From: JACQAI01 sp035507915
GTDB taxonomy: Bacteria > Pseudomonadota > Alphaproteobacteria > Elsterales > Elsteraceae
NCBI GenBank assembly: GCA_035507915.1
Contig: DATJNS010000215.1
Location: 1-13,753, forward strand
DNA length: 13,753 nucleotides
Direction of reading: 5' to 3'
Shown one piece after another: positions 1 through 6,882 of this stretch. Within the stretch, counting starts at the first letter, position 1. Every line of letters starts with the position of its first letter. The notes beneath the pieces were generated by a model. It did not search any database. It was not told the DNA's origin and worked only from the letters and a program-made list of their open reading frames with translations. The translations under genes and the position numbers were made by a program.

Positions 1-781
1 GCGCACGCAGCTCCTCGAAGCCCTTCCACATGCCGTAGAGCGCGTCGCCGTAGCACACCGGCAGCACGCACCAGTCGGGCACCGACCAGGCGCATTGCTC
101 GGCGATCTCGTAGGCGATCGTCTTGTAGCCCTCGAGGCCGAACGGGTTGCTGCCGACCGCGGGACCGAAATAGGTCGTCGTCGGATACCAGCCGAACGTC
201 TTGACCCCGGCCGACACCAGTGCCCAGCGATCCTCCTTGTGGGCGCACGCCAGCACCATCGCGCCGTAGGCCCGCATCTGGGTCGCCATCGGGCCGGCCG
301 CGCCGCGGAACGTGAACACGACGCACGGCAGGCCGGCGCGCGCCGCATAGGCGGCGACTGCCGCTCCGGCATTGCCCGACGACGAGCACACGATCACGCG
401 CGCGCCCATCGGCCGCGCCATCGACACGGCGGTGGTGGCGAGCCGGTCCTTGAACGACCAGGTCGGGTTGCGCGACTCGTCCTTGATCAGGAGCGGGCCG
501 AGCCCGAGCGCCTCCGTCACGTCGTGCAGTGGGGTGCCGCCTTCGCCGAGCGACACCGCCTCGGCGGCCTCGAGCGGCAGAAAGCCGGCGAACCGCCACA
601 ACGATGCCGGTGCGCGCGGGAGGGCATCTCGGTCGAGGCCGGCACCCGGCGTCGTCGCGTAACGCACGGTCAGGTTGCTGGGGGTCCCGGCGGCGCGGCA
701 GATCGGGCAATCGTCCGCATAGTGGGCGAGCGGGTAGTCGGCGCCGCAGCGGATGCAAACGAGGGCGGCGGGATGGGCCAT
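1..781 (-). CDS. Threonine synthase-like PLP-dependent enzyme (partial, C-terminus off window)
   Basis: The minus-strand frame is open from an ATG at 781 to the window edge, giving 260 residues of a longer protein. The N-terminus has two cysteine pairs (C9/C12 and C25/C28), a zinc-ribbon-like knuckle seen on some threonine-synthase homologues. A fold-type II PLP core follows: GEGGTPL near 79-85, WSFKDR with the probable Schiff-base lysine K111, and a phosphate-loop-like SSGNAGAA at 134-141. Threonine synthase converts O-phosphohomoserine to threonine in the cytosol, but the usual loop is closer to STGNTGA, so the substrate may differ (other beta-replacement or lyase activities are possible). 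It is transcribed away from fbiC across a 95-base gap. Start choice: the ATG at 785 is in another frame, and 781 gives the conserved head. The family is secure; the reaction is not. Confidence 0.85.
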   Translation of the reverse strand, partial: MAHPAALVCIRCGADYPLAHYADDCPICRAAGTPSNLTVRYATTPGAGLDRDALPRAPASLWRFAGFLPLEAAEAVSLGEGGTPLHDVTEALGLGPLLIKDESRNPTWSFKDRLATTAVSMARPMGARVIVCSSSGNAGAAVAAYAARAGLPCVVFTFRGAAGPMATQMRAYGAMVLACAHKEDRWALVSAGVKTFGWYPTTTYFGPAVGSNPFGLEGYKTIAYEIAEQCAWSVPDWCVLPVCYGDALYGMWKGFEELRA

Positions 782-837
782 TCATAAGCGGTAGCGGCCC
801 CGAAGCGCACGGGTCAAGCGAGAGCTGCGTAACCCGG

Positions 838-864
838 TTGTCAAATCGTGCGGGGCCCTAGCAG
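838..864 (+). promoter_or_regulatory. Candidate promoter of the F420 operon
   Basis: TTGTCA at 838-843 matches the sigma-70-type -35 box TTGACA at five of six positions. Downstream lies either TAGCAG (859-864, 15-base spacer) or CAGAAT (862-867, 18-base spacer) as a weak -10. Either would start RNA only a few bases before the fbiC ATG at 877, which would make the message almost leaderless; this fits the lack of a purine-rich ribosome site there. An in-frame TAG at 859-861 excludes a longer fbiC. It is a prediction from base pattern only. Confidence 0.35.
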
Positions 865-876
865 AATGGCCGCCCC

Positions 877-3234
877 ATGCCCCTCACCCCCGCCGAACTG
901 CACACGATCGCTCACGAGGCGCCGCTCGACTGGCTGCTCGCCGAGGCCGAGCGCCTGACCCTCGAAGGTCACGGGCGGGTCGTGTCGTACTCGCGCAAGG
1001 TCTTCATTCCGCTGACCAAGCTGTGCCGCGACGTGTGTCACTACTGCACCTTCGCCGAGCGGCCGCGCAAAGGCCGGCGGGCCTTTCTGACGCGCGACGA
1101 GGTGCTGGCGATCGCGCGCGCCGGCGCCGCGGCCGGCTGCCACGAGGCGCTGTTCACCCTCGGCGACAAGCCCGAGCTGCGCTACCGCGCCGCCGCCGAC
1201 GAGCTGGCGGCGCTCGGCCATCCGACCACGCTGTCGTACCTGGCCGAGATGTGTCGTGCGGTGCTCGACGAGACCGGACTGCTGCCCCACGTCAACCCGG
1301 GCGTCATGACAGCCGACGACGTCGCGATGCTGCGCGGCGTTTCGGTCTCCCAGGGCATCATGCTCGAGAGCGGCGCCGAGCGCCTGTGCGAGCCGGGCGG
1401 CGTGCATCACGGCTCGCCGGACAAGCAGCCGGCCGTGCGCCTGGCGACGATCCGCGCCGCGGGCGAGCTTGCGGTGCCGTTCACCAGCGGCATCCTGATC
1501 GGCATCGGCGAGACGCGCGCCGAGCGGGTCGACGCGCTGCTCGCGCTGCGCGATCTGCACGAGCGCCACGGCCATCTCCAGGAGATCATCGTCCAGAACT
1601 TCCGCGCCAAGCCCGACACCCGGCGGGCCGACGCGCCGGAGCCGGATCTCGACGATCTCCTGTGGACGATCGCGATCGCGCGGCTCGCGTTCGGGCCGGC
1701 GATGAACCTGCAGGCACCGCCCAACCTCAGCCCTGCGGCCTATCCGCGCCTGATCGCGGCCGGCCTCAACGACTGGGGCGGCGTGTCGCCGGTGACGATC
1801 GATCACGTCAATCCCGAGGCGCCGTGGCCCGAGCTCGCCGCGCTCGAGCGGCGCACCCGCGACCACGGTCGCATCCTGGTGCCGCGGCTGGCGATCTATC
1901 CCGACTACACGCGCGACCTCGGGCGCTGGGTCGATCCGGCGCTGCACACGCGCGTGCTGCGCAGCATGGACAGCGACGGCTTCGCGCGCGAGGACGGCTG
2001 GGCGGTCGGCTTGACGGTGCCGGTGCCCGCGCTGGCCACCGGCGCGGCCGATCCGAAGATCGAGCCGATCGTCGCCAAGGCGACGCGCGGCGACGACCTG
2101 TCGGTCGACGAGATCGCGCGGCTGTTCCGCGCGCGCGGCGGCGAGGTCGCGGCGGTGTGCGCGGCGGCCGACGCGCTGCGCCGCGACACGGTCGGCGACG
2201 TCGTGCGCTACGTCGTCACGCGCAACATCAACTACACCAACGTCTGCTATTTCAAATGCCGCTTCTGCGCCTTCTCGAAGGGCAAACTGAGCGAGAACCT
2301 GCGCGGCCGACCGTACGATCTGGCGCTCGAGGAGATCGGCCGGCGCACCGCCGAGGCGTGGGAACGCGGTGCGACCGAGGTGTGCCTGCAGGGCGGCATC
2401 CATCCGGACTACACGGGACAGCGCTATCTCGACATCTGCCGCGCGGTGCGCGATGCCGCGCCCGGCATCCACATCCACGCCTTCTCGGCGCTCGAGATCT
2501 CGCAGGGCGCGGCGACGCTCGGCATTTCGGTCGCGCAGTTCCTCGAGCGTCTCCAGGCCGCCGGGCTCGGCACCCTGCCGGGCACCGCCGCCGAGGTGCT
2601 CGACGACGGCGTGCGCGCGCGGCTGTGCCCCGACAAGCTCAAGACCGCCGAGTGGCTCGCCGTGATCGAGACCGCGCATCGGCTCGGGCTGCGCTCGACC
2701 TCGACGATCATGTTCGGCCATCTCGATGCGCCCGACGATTGGGCGCGCCATCTTCTGCACTTGCGCGCGCTGCAGGCGCGCACCGGCGGCATCACCGAGT
2801 TCGTGCCGCTGCCGTTCGTCCACATGGAAGCGCCGGTCTACCTGAAGGGCGCGGCGCGCCAGGGGCCGACCTTCCGCGAGGCCGTGCTGATGCATGCGGT
2901 GGCGCGGCTGGCGCTGCACCCGCTGATCCCCCACGTGCAGACCTCGTGGGTCAAGATGGGGGTCGACGGCGCCAAGATCGCGCTGCGGAGCGGCGCCGAC
3001 GATCTCGGCGGGACCCTGATGAACGAGAGCATCTCGCGCGCCGCCGGCACCGAGCACGGCCAGGAGCTGCCGCCCGCGCGCATGGAGGCGATCGTCCGCG
3101 CGCTCGGGCGTACGCCGCTCCAGCGCACCACGACCTACCAGCCGGCCGACGCAGCGCGCCGACGTGCCTCGTTCGCCGCGGCGCCGCTCAGCCCGACCGT
3201 CGAGACGCCGGCGGCGAAGTACGCCCATGCCTGA
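877..3234 (+). CDS. fbiC: FO synthase, fused CofG-CofH radical SAM protein
   Basis: This 785-residue protein joins two radical SAM enzymes that make FO (7,8-didemethyl-8-hydroxy-5-deazariboflavin), the F420 chromophore, from tyrosine and 5-amino-6-ribitylaminouracil. The CofG-like half comes first, with its CX3CX2C iron-sulfur motif at C50, C54 and C57 after SYSRKVFIP. The CofH-like half has the same motif at C457, C461 and C464 after RNINYTN, then CLQGGIHPDYTG and HIHAFSALEI. The end (LGGTLMNESISR, QRTTTY) also matches FbiC. It is shorter than the mycobacterial protein (about 856 residues, from memory), with a shorter N-terminal tail and inter-domain linker. The start is forced: the frame is closed by TAG at 859, and 877 is the first ATG. 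It heads a tightly overlapping operon. Archaea usually encode the halves separately; the fusion is typical of bacteria such as actinomycetes. Confidence 0.97.
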   Translation: MPLTPAELHTIAHEAPLDWLLAEAERLTLEGHGRVVSYSRKVFIPLTKLCRDVCHYCTFAERPRKGRRAFLTRDEVLAIARAGAAAGCHEALFTLGDKPELRYRAAADELAALGHPTTLSYLAEMCRAVLDETGLLPHVNPGVMTADDVAMLRGVSVSQGIMLESGAERLCEPGGVHHGSPDKQPAVRLATIRAAGELAVPFTSGILIGIGETRAERVDALLALRDLHERHGHLQEIIVQNFRAKPDTRRADAPEPDLDDLLWTIAIARLAFGPAMNLQAPPNLSPAAYPRLIAAGLNDWGGVSPVTIDHVNPEAPWPELAALERRTRDHGRILVPRLAIYPDYTRDLGRWVDPALHTRVLRSMDSDGFAREDGWAVGLTVPVPALATGAADPKIEPIVAKATRGDDLSVDEIARLFRARGGEVAAVCAAADALRRDTVGDVVRYVVTRNINYTNVCYFKCRFCAFSKGKLSENLRGRPYDLALEEIGRRTAEAWERGATEVCLQGGIHPDYTGQRYLDICRAVRDAAPGIHIHAFSALEISQGAATLGISVAQFLERLQAAGLGTLPGTAAEVLDDGVRARLCPDKLKTAEWLAVIETAHRLGLRSTSTIMFGHLDAPDDWARHLLHLRALQARTGGITEFVPLPFVHMEAPVYLKGAARQGPTFREAVLMHAVARLALHPLIPHVQTSWVKMGVDGAKIALRSGADDLGGTLMNESISRAAGTEHGQELPPARMEAIVRALGRTPLQRTTTYQPADAARRRASFAAAPLSPTVETPAAKYAHA

Positions 3235-3898
3235 GCTGCCGATCCTGGCGGTGATCGGCGGCGCCGGCGCCGAGGGCAGCGGCCTCGCCGTGCGCTGGGC
3301 CAAGGCCGGCTACCGCGTGCTGATCGGTTCGCGCGCGGCCGAGCGTGCCGCCGGCAAGGCGGCCGAGCTCAACGCGCTGATCGGCGGATCGCGGCTCGAG
3401 GGACTGGCCAACCGCGACGCTGCGGAGCGTGCCCAGATCGTCGTCCTGACCGTGCCATACGCGGCGCAGCTGCCGACCTTGCGCGAGCTCAAGCCGGCGC
3501 TTGGCGGCAAGATCCTGGTCGACGTCACGGTGCCGCTGGTGCCGCCGCGTGTCGCGCGGGTGCAGTTGCCCGAAGGTGGCTCGGCGGTCGAGATCGCACA
3601 GCGCGAGCTCGGACCCGAGGTGCGCGTCGTGTCGGCGTTCCAGAACGTCTCGGCGCACCACCTGATGGATCTCGACCACGCGGTCGAGTGCGACGTGCTG
3701 GTGTGCGGCGACGACAAGGAGGCGCGCGAGACCGTGGTCGGTCTCGCGCAGGCGATCGGGCTGCGCGGCGTGCATGCGGGACCGCTCGCCAACTCGGCGG
3801 CGGCCGAGGCGCTGACCTCGCTGCTCATCTTCATGAACCGCCATTACAAGAGTCCCGGCGCGGGCATCCGCATCACCGGGCTGCCGGCGTCTGACTGA
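3227..3898 (+). CDS. npdG: F420H2:NADP oxidoreductase (NADPH-dependent F420 reductase)
   Basis: A 223-residue Rossmann-fold protein that transfers hydride between NADP(H) and F420 in the cytosol. The N-terminus carries a GGAGAEG dinucleotide loop at 11-17 and IGSR at 33-36, where S35/R36 are placed to bind the 2'-phosphate of NADP. Later segments [12 protein letters not shown] and the closing GIRITGLP are hallmarks of this family (Fno/NpdG). The ATG at 3227 overlaps the fbiC stop by eight bases (ATGCCTGA). The frame is open further upstream to 3164, but that extension is arginine-rich, lies inside fbiC and precedes the conserved first strand, so it is rejected. In aerobes without an F420-dependent glucose-6-phosphate dehydrogenase, this enzyme is the usual source of reduced F420; that is the inferred role here. 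Confidence 0.95.
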   Translation: MPELPILAVIGGAGAEGSGLAVRWAKAGYRVLIGSRAAERAAGKAAELNALIGGSRLEGLANRDAAERAQIVVLTVPYAAQLPTLRELKPALGGKILVDVTVPLVPPRVARVQLPEGGSAVEIAQRELGPEVRVVSAFQNVSAHHLMDLDHAVECDVLVCGDDKEARETVVGLAQAIGLRGVHAGPLANSAAAEALTSLLIFMNRHYKSPGAGIRITGLPASD

Positions 3899-4679
3899 CC
3901 GGGTCGCCAGCGAGCCACGTCTGGCGCTGATCGCGCTGCCCGCGATTCCGGCGGTGCAGGCGGGCGACGATCTCGCGCGGCTGGTGCAGGACGGTCTCGC
4001 CGCCTGCGGCGAGCGCTTGCGCGACCACGACGTGCTGGTGCTCGCCCAGAAGATCGTCTCGAAGGCCGAGGGCCGCTCGGTGCGGCTGGCCGACGTCGTG
4101 CCGTCGGCGCGCGCGCGCGAGCTCGCGCCCCAATGCGACAAGGATCCGCGTCTGGTCGAGCTGATCCTGTCCGAGGCCGCCGAGGTGCTGCGCGTGCGCC
4201 CCGGCGTCATCGTGGTCGTGCATCGGCTCGGGTTCGTGTTGGCCAACGCCGGCATCGACCGCTCGAACGTCGCGCCCGACGCCGACGAAGCCGAGCGCGT
4301 CCTCTTGCTGCCGCGCGATCCCGACGGCTCCGCCAGCGCGCTGCGCGAGGCGCTGCGCGTCGCGACCGGCGCCGACGTCGCCGTGATCATCAACGACAGC
4401 CTGGGTCGCGCCTGGCGCAACGGTACGCTCGGCACCGCGCTCGGTGCCAGCGGCCTGCCGGCGCTGGTGGACCTGCGCGGCCGGCCCGACATGTTCCAGC
4501 GCGCGCTGCAGACGACCGAGGTCGGATTGGGCGACGAGATCGCCGCCGCGGCCTCGCTGCTGATGGGCCAGGCCGACGAGGGGCGGCCGATCGTGCTGGT
4601 GCGCGGCCTTCGCTTCGAGCGACGCACCGGCAGCGGCGCCGAGCTGATCCGGCGCCGCGAGCTGGACATGTTCCGATGA
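3891..4679 (+). CDS. cofE: Coenzyme F420-0:L-glutamate ligase, probable CTG start
   Basis: CofE adds glutamate to the side chain of F420-0 using GTP. Counting from the CTG at 3891 (262 residues), hallmarks are LIALPAIP at 13-20, GDDL at 25-28, QKIVSKAEGR at 53-62, GFVLANAGIDRSNV, IINDSLGRAWRNGTLGTALG, DLRGRPDMFQRAL, DELAAA-like GDEIAAAA, and the closing LIRRRELDMF. The first in-frame canonical start is GTG at 3954, but it would delete the conserved first strand and enter just before GDDL. No other ATG, GTG or TTG exists in the open frame back to the TGA at 3834. CTG at 3891 gives a normal length and the same eight-base overlap with the preceding stop as the npdG start. It lacks the FMN-binding half of mycobacterial FbiB, which is a separate gene here. 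Family certain; start inferred. Confidence 0.92.
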   Translation: MTDRVASEPRLALIALPAIPAVQAGDDLARLVQDGLAACGERLRDHDVLVLAQKIVSKAEGRSVRLADVVPSARARELAPQCDKDPRLVELILSEAAEVLRVRPGVIVVVHRLGFVLANAGIDRSNVAPDADEAERVLLLPRDPDGSASALREALRVATGADVAVIINDSLGRAWRNGTLGTALGASGLPALVDLRGRPDMFQRALQTTEVGLGDEIAAAASLLMGQADEGRPIVLVRGLRFERRTGSGAELIRRRELDMFR

Positions 4680-5620
4680 TCCTGGCGCTCGCCGGCGGGG
4701 TCGGCGGCGCCAAGCTCGCCAACGGCCTCGCCCGCATCCTGCCGCCCGGCGAGTTGACCGTCGCGGTCAACACGGGCGACGATTTCGAGCATCTCGGGCT
4801 GCACGTGTCGCCCGATCTCGACACGGTGATGTACACGCTGGCCGGGCTCAACAACCCGGAGACCGGCTGGGGGCGCGCCGGCGAGACCTGGCAATTCATG
4901 AAGGCGCTGGGCGCGCTCGGCGGCGCCACCTGGTTCAACCTGGGCGACCTCGACCTCGCGACGCATGTCGAGCGCACGCGGCGCCTTGCGGCGGGCGAAA
5001 CCCTGTCGGCCATCACGGCGGATTTCTGCACGCGGCTCGGCATCCGTCAGCGCGTCGTGCCGATGTCGGACCAGCCCGTAGGAACACAGGTGCTGTCCGA
5101 TCAGGGGTGGCTGCCGTTCCAGGACTACTTCGTGCGCCTCCGCTGCGAGCCGCGCGTGTCGGCGTTCCGCTTCGACGGCGTCGCGGTCGCGCGTCCGGCG
5201 GTCGGTTTGGTTCAGACGCTGGGCGACGCGGCGCTGAGCGCGATCGTGATCTGCCCGTCCAATCCCTACGTCAGCGTCGATCCGATCCTCGCCGTGCCCG
5301 GCGTGCGGGCGGCGCTTGCGCAGCGCCGCGTGCCGCTGGTCGCGGTTTCGCCGATCGTCGGCGGCCAGGCGATCAAGGGGCCGGCGCTCAAGATGATGCA
5401 GGAGCTCGGACGCGAGCCCAGCGCGCTCGGCGTCGCGCGGCATTATGCCGGCCTGATCGATGGCTTGGTGATCGACCGCCAGGACGCGGCGCTCGCGGCG
5501 CCGATCGAGGCGCTCGGCATGCGCGCGCTCGCGACCGACACGATCATGGGCGATCCTGCCGCGCAGGCGCGTCTGGCCGAAGCGGTGATCGGATTCGCCG
5601 GCGGCTTGAGATCGGCATGA
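4676..5620 (+). CDS. cofD: CofD/FbiA-family 2-phospho-L-lactate (or phosphoenolpyruvate) transferase
   Basis: A 314-residue protein that moves the phospho-acid moiety from the GDP-activated intermediate made by CofC onto FO, giving F420-0 or dehydro-F420-0. It opens with GGVGGAKLA at 7-15 and contains NTGDDFEHLGL at 32-42, SPDLDTVMYTLAG at 45-57, WFNLGDLD, the MSDQPVGTQV and GWLPFQDYFV segments, CPSNPYVSVDPI and SPIVGGQAIKGPA, all hallmarks of CofD/FbiA. The ATG at 4676 overlaps the cofE stop by four bases (ATGA), so translation is probably coupled. The open frame continues upstream to 4133, but only as an arginine-rich shadow of cofE. Whether the donor derives from 2-phospholactate or phosphoenolpyruvate cannot be read from CofD alone; the reductase gene downstream favours phosphoenolpyruvate. 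Confidence 0.96.
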   Translation: MILALAGGVGGAKLANGLARILPPGELTVAVNTGDDFEHLGLHVSPDLDTVMYTLAGLNNPETGWGRAGETWQFMKALGALGGATWFNLGDLDLATHVERTRRLAAGETLSAITADFCTRLGIRQRVVPMSDQPVGTQVLSDQGWLPFQDYFVRLRCEPRVSAFRFDGVAVARPAVGLVQTLGDAALSAIVICPSNPYVSVDPILAVPGVRAALAQRRVPLVAVSPIVGGQAIKGPALKMMQELGREPSALGVARHYAGLIDGLVIDRQDAALAAPIEALGMRALATDTIMGDPAAQARLAEAVIGFAGGLRSA

Positions 5621-6234
5621 ACCGGGTGTGGGCCGTGGTGCCCGCGAAGCCGCTCGGGTTGGGCAAGTCGCGCCTCGCTTGCGTGCTGTCCGGGCGGGAG
5701 CGTCGCGCCCTCAACACACGCCTGCTGCGCCACGTGCTCGATGTCGTCATCGCGGCCGTCGGCGCGCCGCGCACCGTCGTGGTGAGCCGAGACCCCGCCG
5801 TCCTGGCGCTGGCGCGTACGCTGGGCGCGCAGCCGCTGCATGAGCGCACACCGGCCGATCTCAATCGCGCGCTCCGTCAAGGCGCCGAGCGCGCCGAACG
5901 CGGCGGCGCACGCGCGGTGCTGGTCGTGTTCGGCGATCTGCCGCACCTGACCGCCGCCGACGTCACCCGCATGATCGCGCTGGCCGGCGGCGCGCCGGGC
6001 GTGGTCGCGGCGGCCGATCGCGCCCGCGCCGGCACCAACGCGCTGCTGGTTGCGCCGCCCGATGCCATCGCGTTCCGGTTCGGTCCGCGCAGTCTGACGC
6101 GTCACCGTCGCGAAGCGCGCCGCCACGGTCGCCGCTGGCGGGTCGTCGAGGCGCCCGGTCTGGCGTTCGACGTCGACCGCCCCGCCGACTGGCGCGCCCT
6201 GAGCGCTCGAACTCGCGCCAAGCCCGGGCGGTGA
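5617..6234 (+). CDS. cofC: CofC/FbiD-type phospholactate/phosphoenolpyruvate guanylyltransferase
   Basis: A 205-residue nucleotidyltransferase of the CofC/FbiD family that activates a three-carbon phospho-acid with GTP for transfer by CofD. It begins with VPAKPLGLGKSRL at 8-20, the nucleotide-binding loop of this family. It continues with VVFGDLPHLTAAD, the metal/nucleotide site, then GTNALLVAPP and FDVDRPADW near the end. The ATG at 5617 overlaps the cofD stop by four bases (ATGA). Homologues can prefer 2-phospholactate, phosphoenolpyruvate or 3-phosphoglycerate. I infer phosphoenolpyruvate because a dehydro-F420-0 reductase homologue follows, but no residue I can read settles it. The C-terminal 50 residues are very rich in arginine, partly reflecting high GC. 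Confidence 0.93.
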   Translation: MNRVWAVVPAKPLGLGKSRLACVLSGRERRALNTRLLRHVLDVVIAAVGAPRTVVVSRDPAVLALARTLGAQPLHERTPADLNRALRQGAERAERGGARAVLVVFGDLPHLTAADVTRMIALAGGAPGVVAAADRARAGTNALLVAPPDAIAFRFGPRSLTRHRREARRHGRRWRVVEAPGLAFDVDRPADWRALSARTRAKPGR

Positions 6235-6256
6235 TACACTCGCCCGCGCGCCATAC

Positions 6257-6260
6257 GGAG
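6257..6260 (+). promoter_or_regulatory. Ribosome binding site deciding the reductase start
   Basis: GGAG lies six bases before the ATG at 6267. The same frame could also begin at GTG 6231, which overlaps the cofC stop as GTGA. The ATG is preferred because it has this site and because the conserved RRSIRRY motif follows at the usual short distance from it. Confidence 0.55.
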
Positions 6261-6266
6261 CCCGCG

Positions 6267-6869
6267 ATGGTCCTGGCCGATGTGATTCCTGCGCGGCGTT
6301 CGATCCGCCGTTACCGAGCCGAGCCGATCTCCGACGCGCAGGTCGAGCGCCTGCTGACGGCGGCCTGCTGGGCGCCCTCGGCGCATAATCGTCAACCCTG
6401 GCGGTTCGCCGTGCTGCGCGCCGAGGCGCCCAAGGCGCGGCTGGCCGATGCCATGGGCGCGCGGCTCATCGTCGATCGTGGCCGTGACGGCGACGACCCG
6501 GCGGCGATCGAAGCCGACGTCGCGCGCTCGCGCGCGCGTATCACGGGTGCGCCGGTCGTGATCGCCGTCTGCCTGACCTTGGCCGACATGGATCGCTATC
6601 CGGACGCGGCGCGCGCCGCGGCCGAGCACACCATGGCGGTGCAGAGCACGGCGATGGCGGTGCAGAACCTGCTGCTCGCCGCGTCGTCCGAGGGATTGGG
6701 CGCATGCTGGATGTGCGCGCCGCTGTTCTGTCCCGACGTGGTGCGCGGGGCACTCGCGCTGCCGGCGGATTGGCAGCCCCAGGCGCTGGTCACCATCGGC
6801 AGGCCGGCGAGCGCCGGGAAACCGGCGACGCGTCGGCGGCTCGCCGAGCTCGTGCGCGAGATCGCCTGA
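6267..6869 (+). CDS. Stand-alone FbiB C-terminal-domain homologue: probable FMN-dependent dehydro-F420-0 reductase
   Basis: A 200-residue nitroreductase-fold protein. It carries RRSIRRY at 10-16, APSAHNRQPWRF at 36-47, YPDAARAAAEHTM, EGLGACWM, FCPDVVRGAL and LPADWQP, in the order and wording of the C-terminal half of mycobacterial FbiB rather than of generic nitroreductases. That FbiB domain binds FMN, reduces dehydro-F420-0 (the phosphoenolpyruvate-derived intermediate) to F420-0, and contributes to glutamate-tail elongation. Here it is its own gene, 32 bases after cofC and last of the F420 set. The ATG at 6267 has a GGAG site; GTG 6231 is the alternative. A weak TGATACACT (-10-like) at 6232-6240 might add an internal start, without a convincing -35. 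A generic nitroreductase is the alternative, but motifs and position together favour the F420 role. Confidence 0.85.
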   Translation: MVLADVIPARRSIRRYRAEPISDAQVERLLTAACWAPSAHNRQPWRFAVLRAEAPKARLADAMGARLIVDRGRDGDDPAAIEADVARSRARITGAPVVIAVCLTLADMDRYPDAARAAAEHTMAVQSTAMAVQNLLLAASSEGLGACWMCAPLFCPDVVRGALALPADWQPQALVTIGRPASAGKPATRRRLAELVREIA

Positions 6870-6882
6870 GCGGAGTCGCGCG

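Noticed and set aside
841..3303. 820-residue minus-strand open frame opposite fbiC
   Set aside because: Arginine-, alanine- and histidine-rich translation without motifs; antisense shadow of a high-GC gene. FbiC motifs on the plus strand are decisive.
3188..5443. 751-residue minus-strand open frame opposite npdG, cofE and cofD
   Set aside because: It runs across three recognised genes with low-complexity composition and no conserved motif; a GC-driven shadow.
6231..6266. GTG start of the reductase overlapping cofC (GTGA)
   Set aside because: Possible, but the ATG at 6267 has a GGAG site and a conserved distance to RRSIRRY; kept as an alternative.
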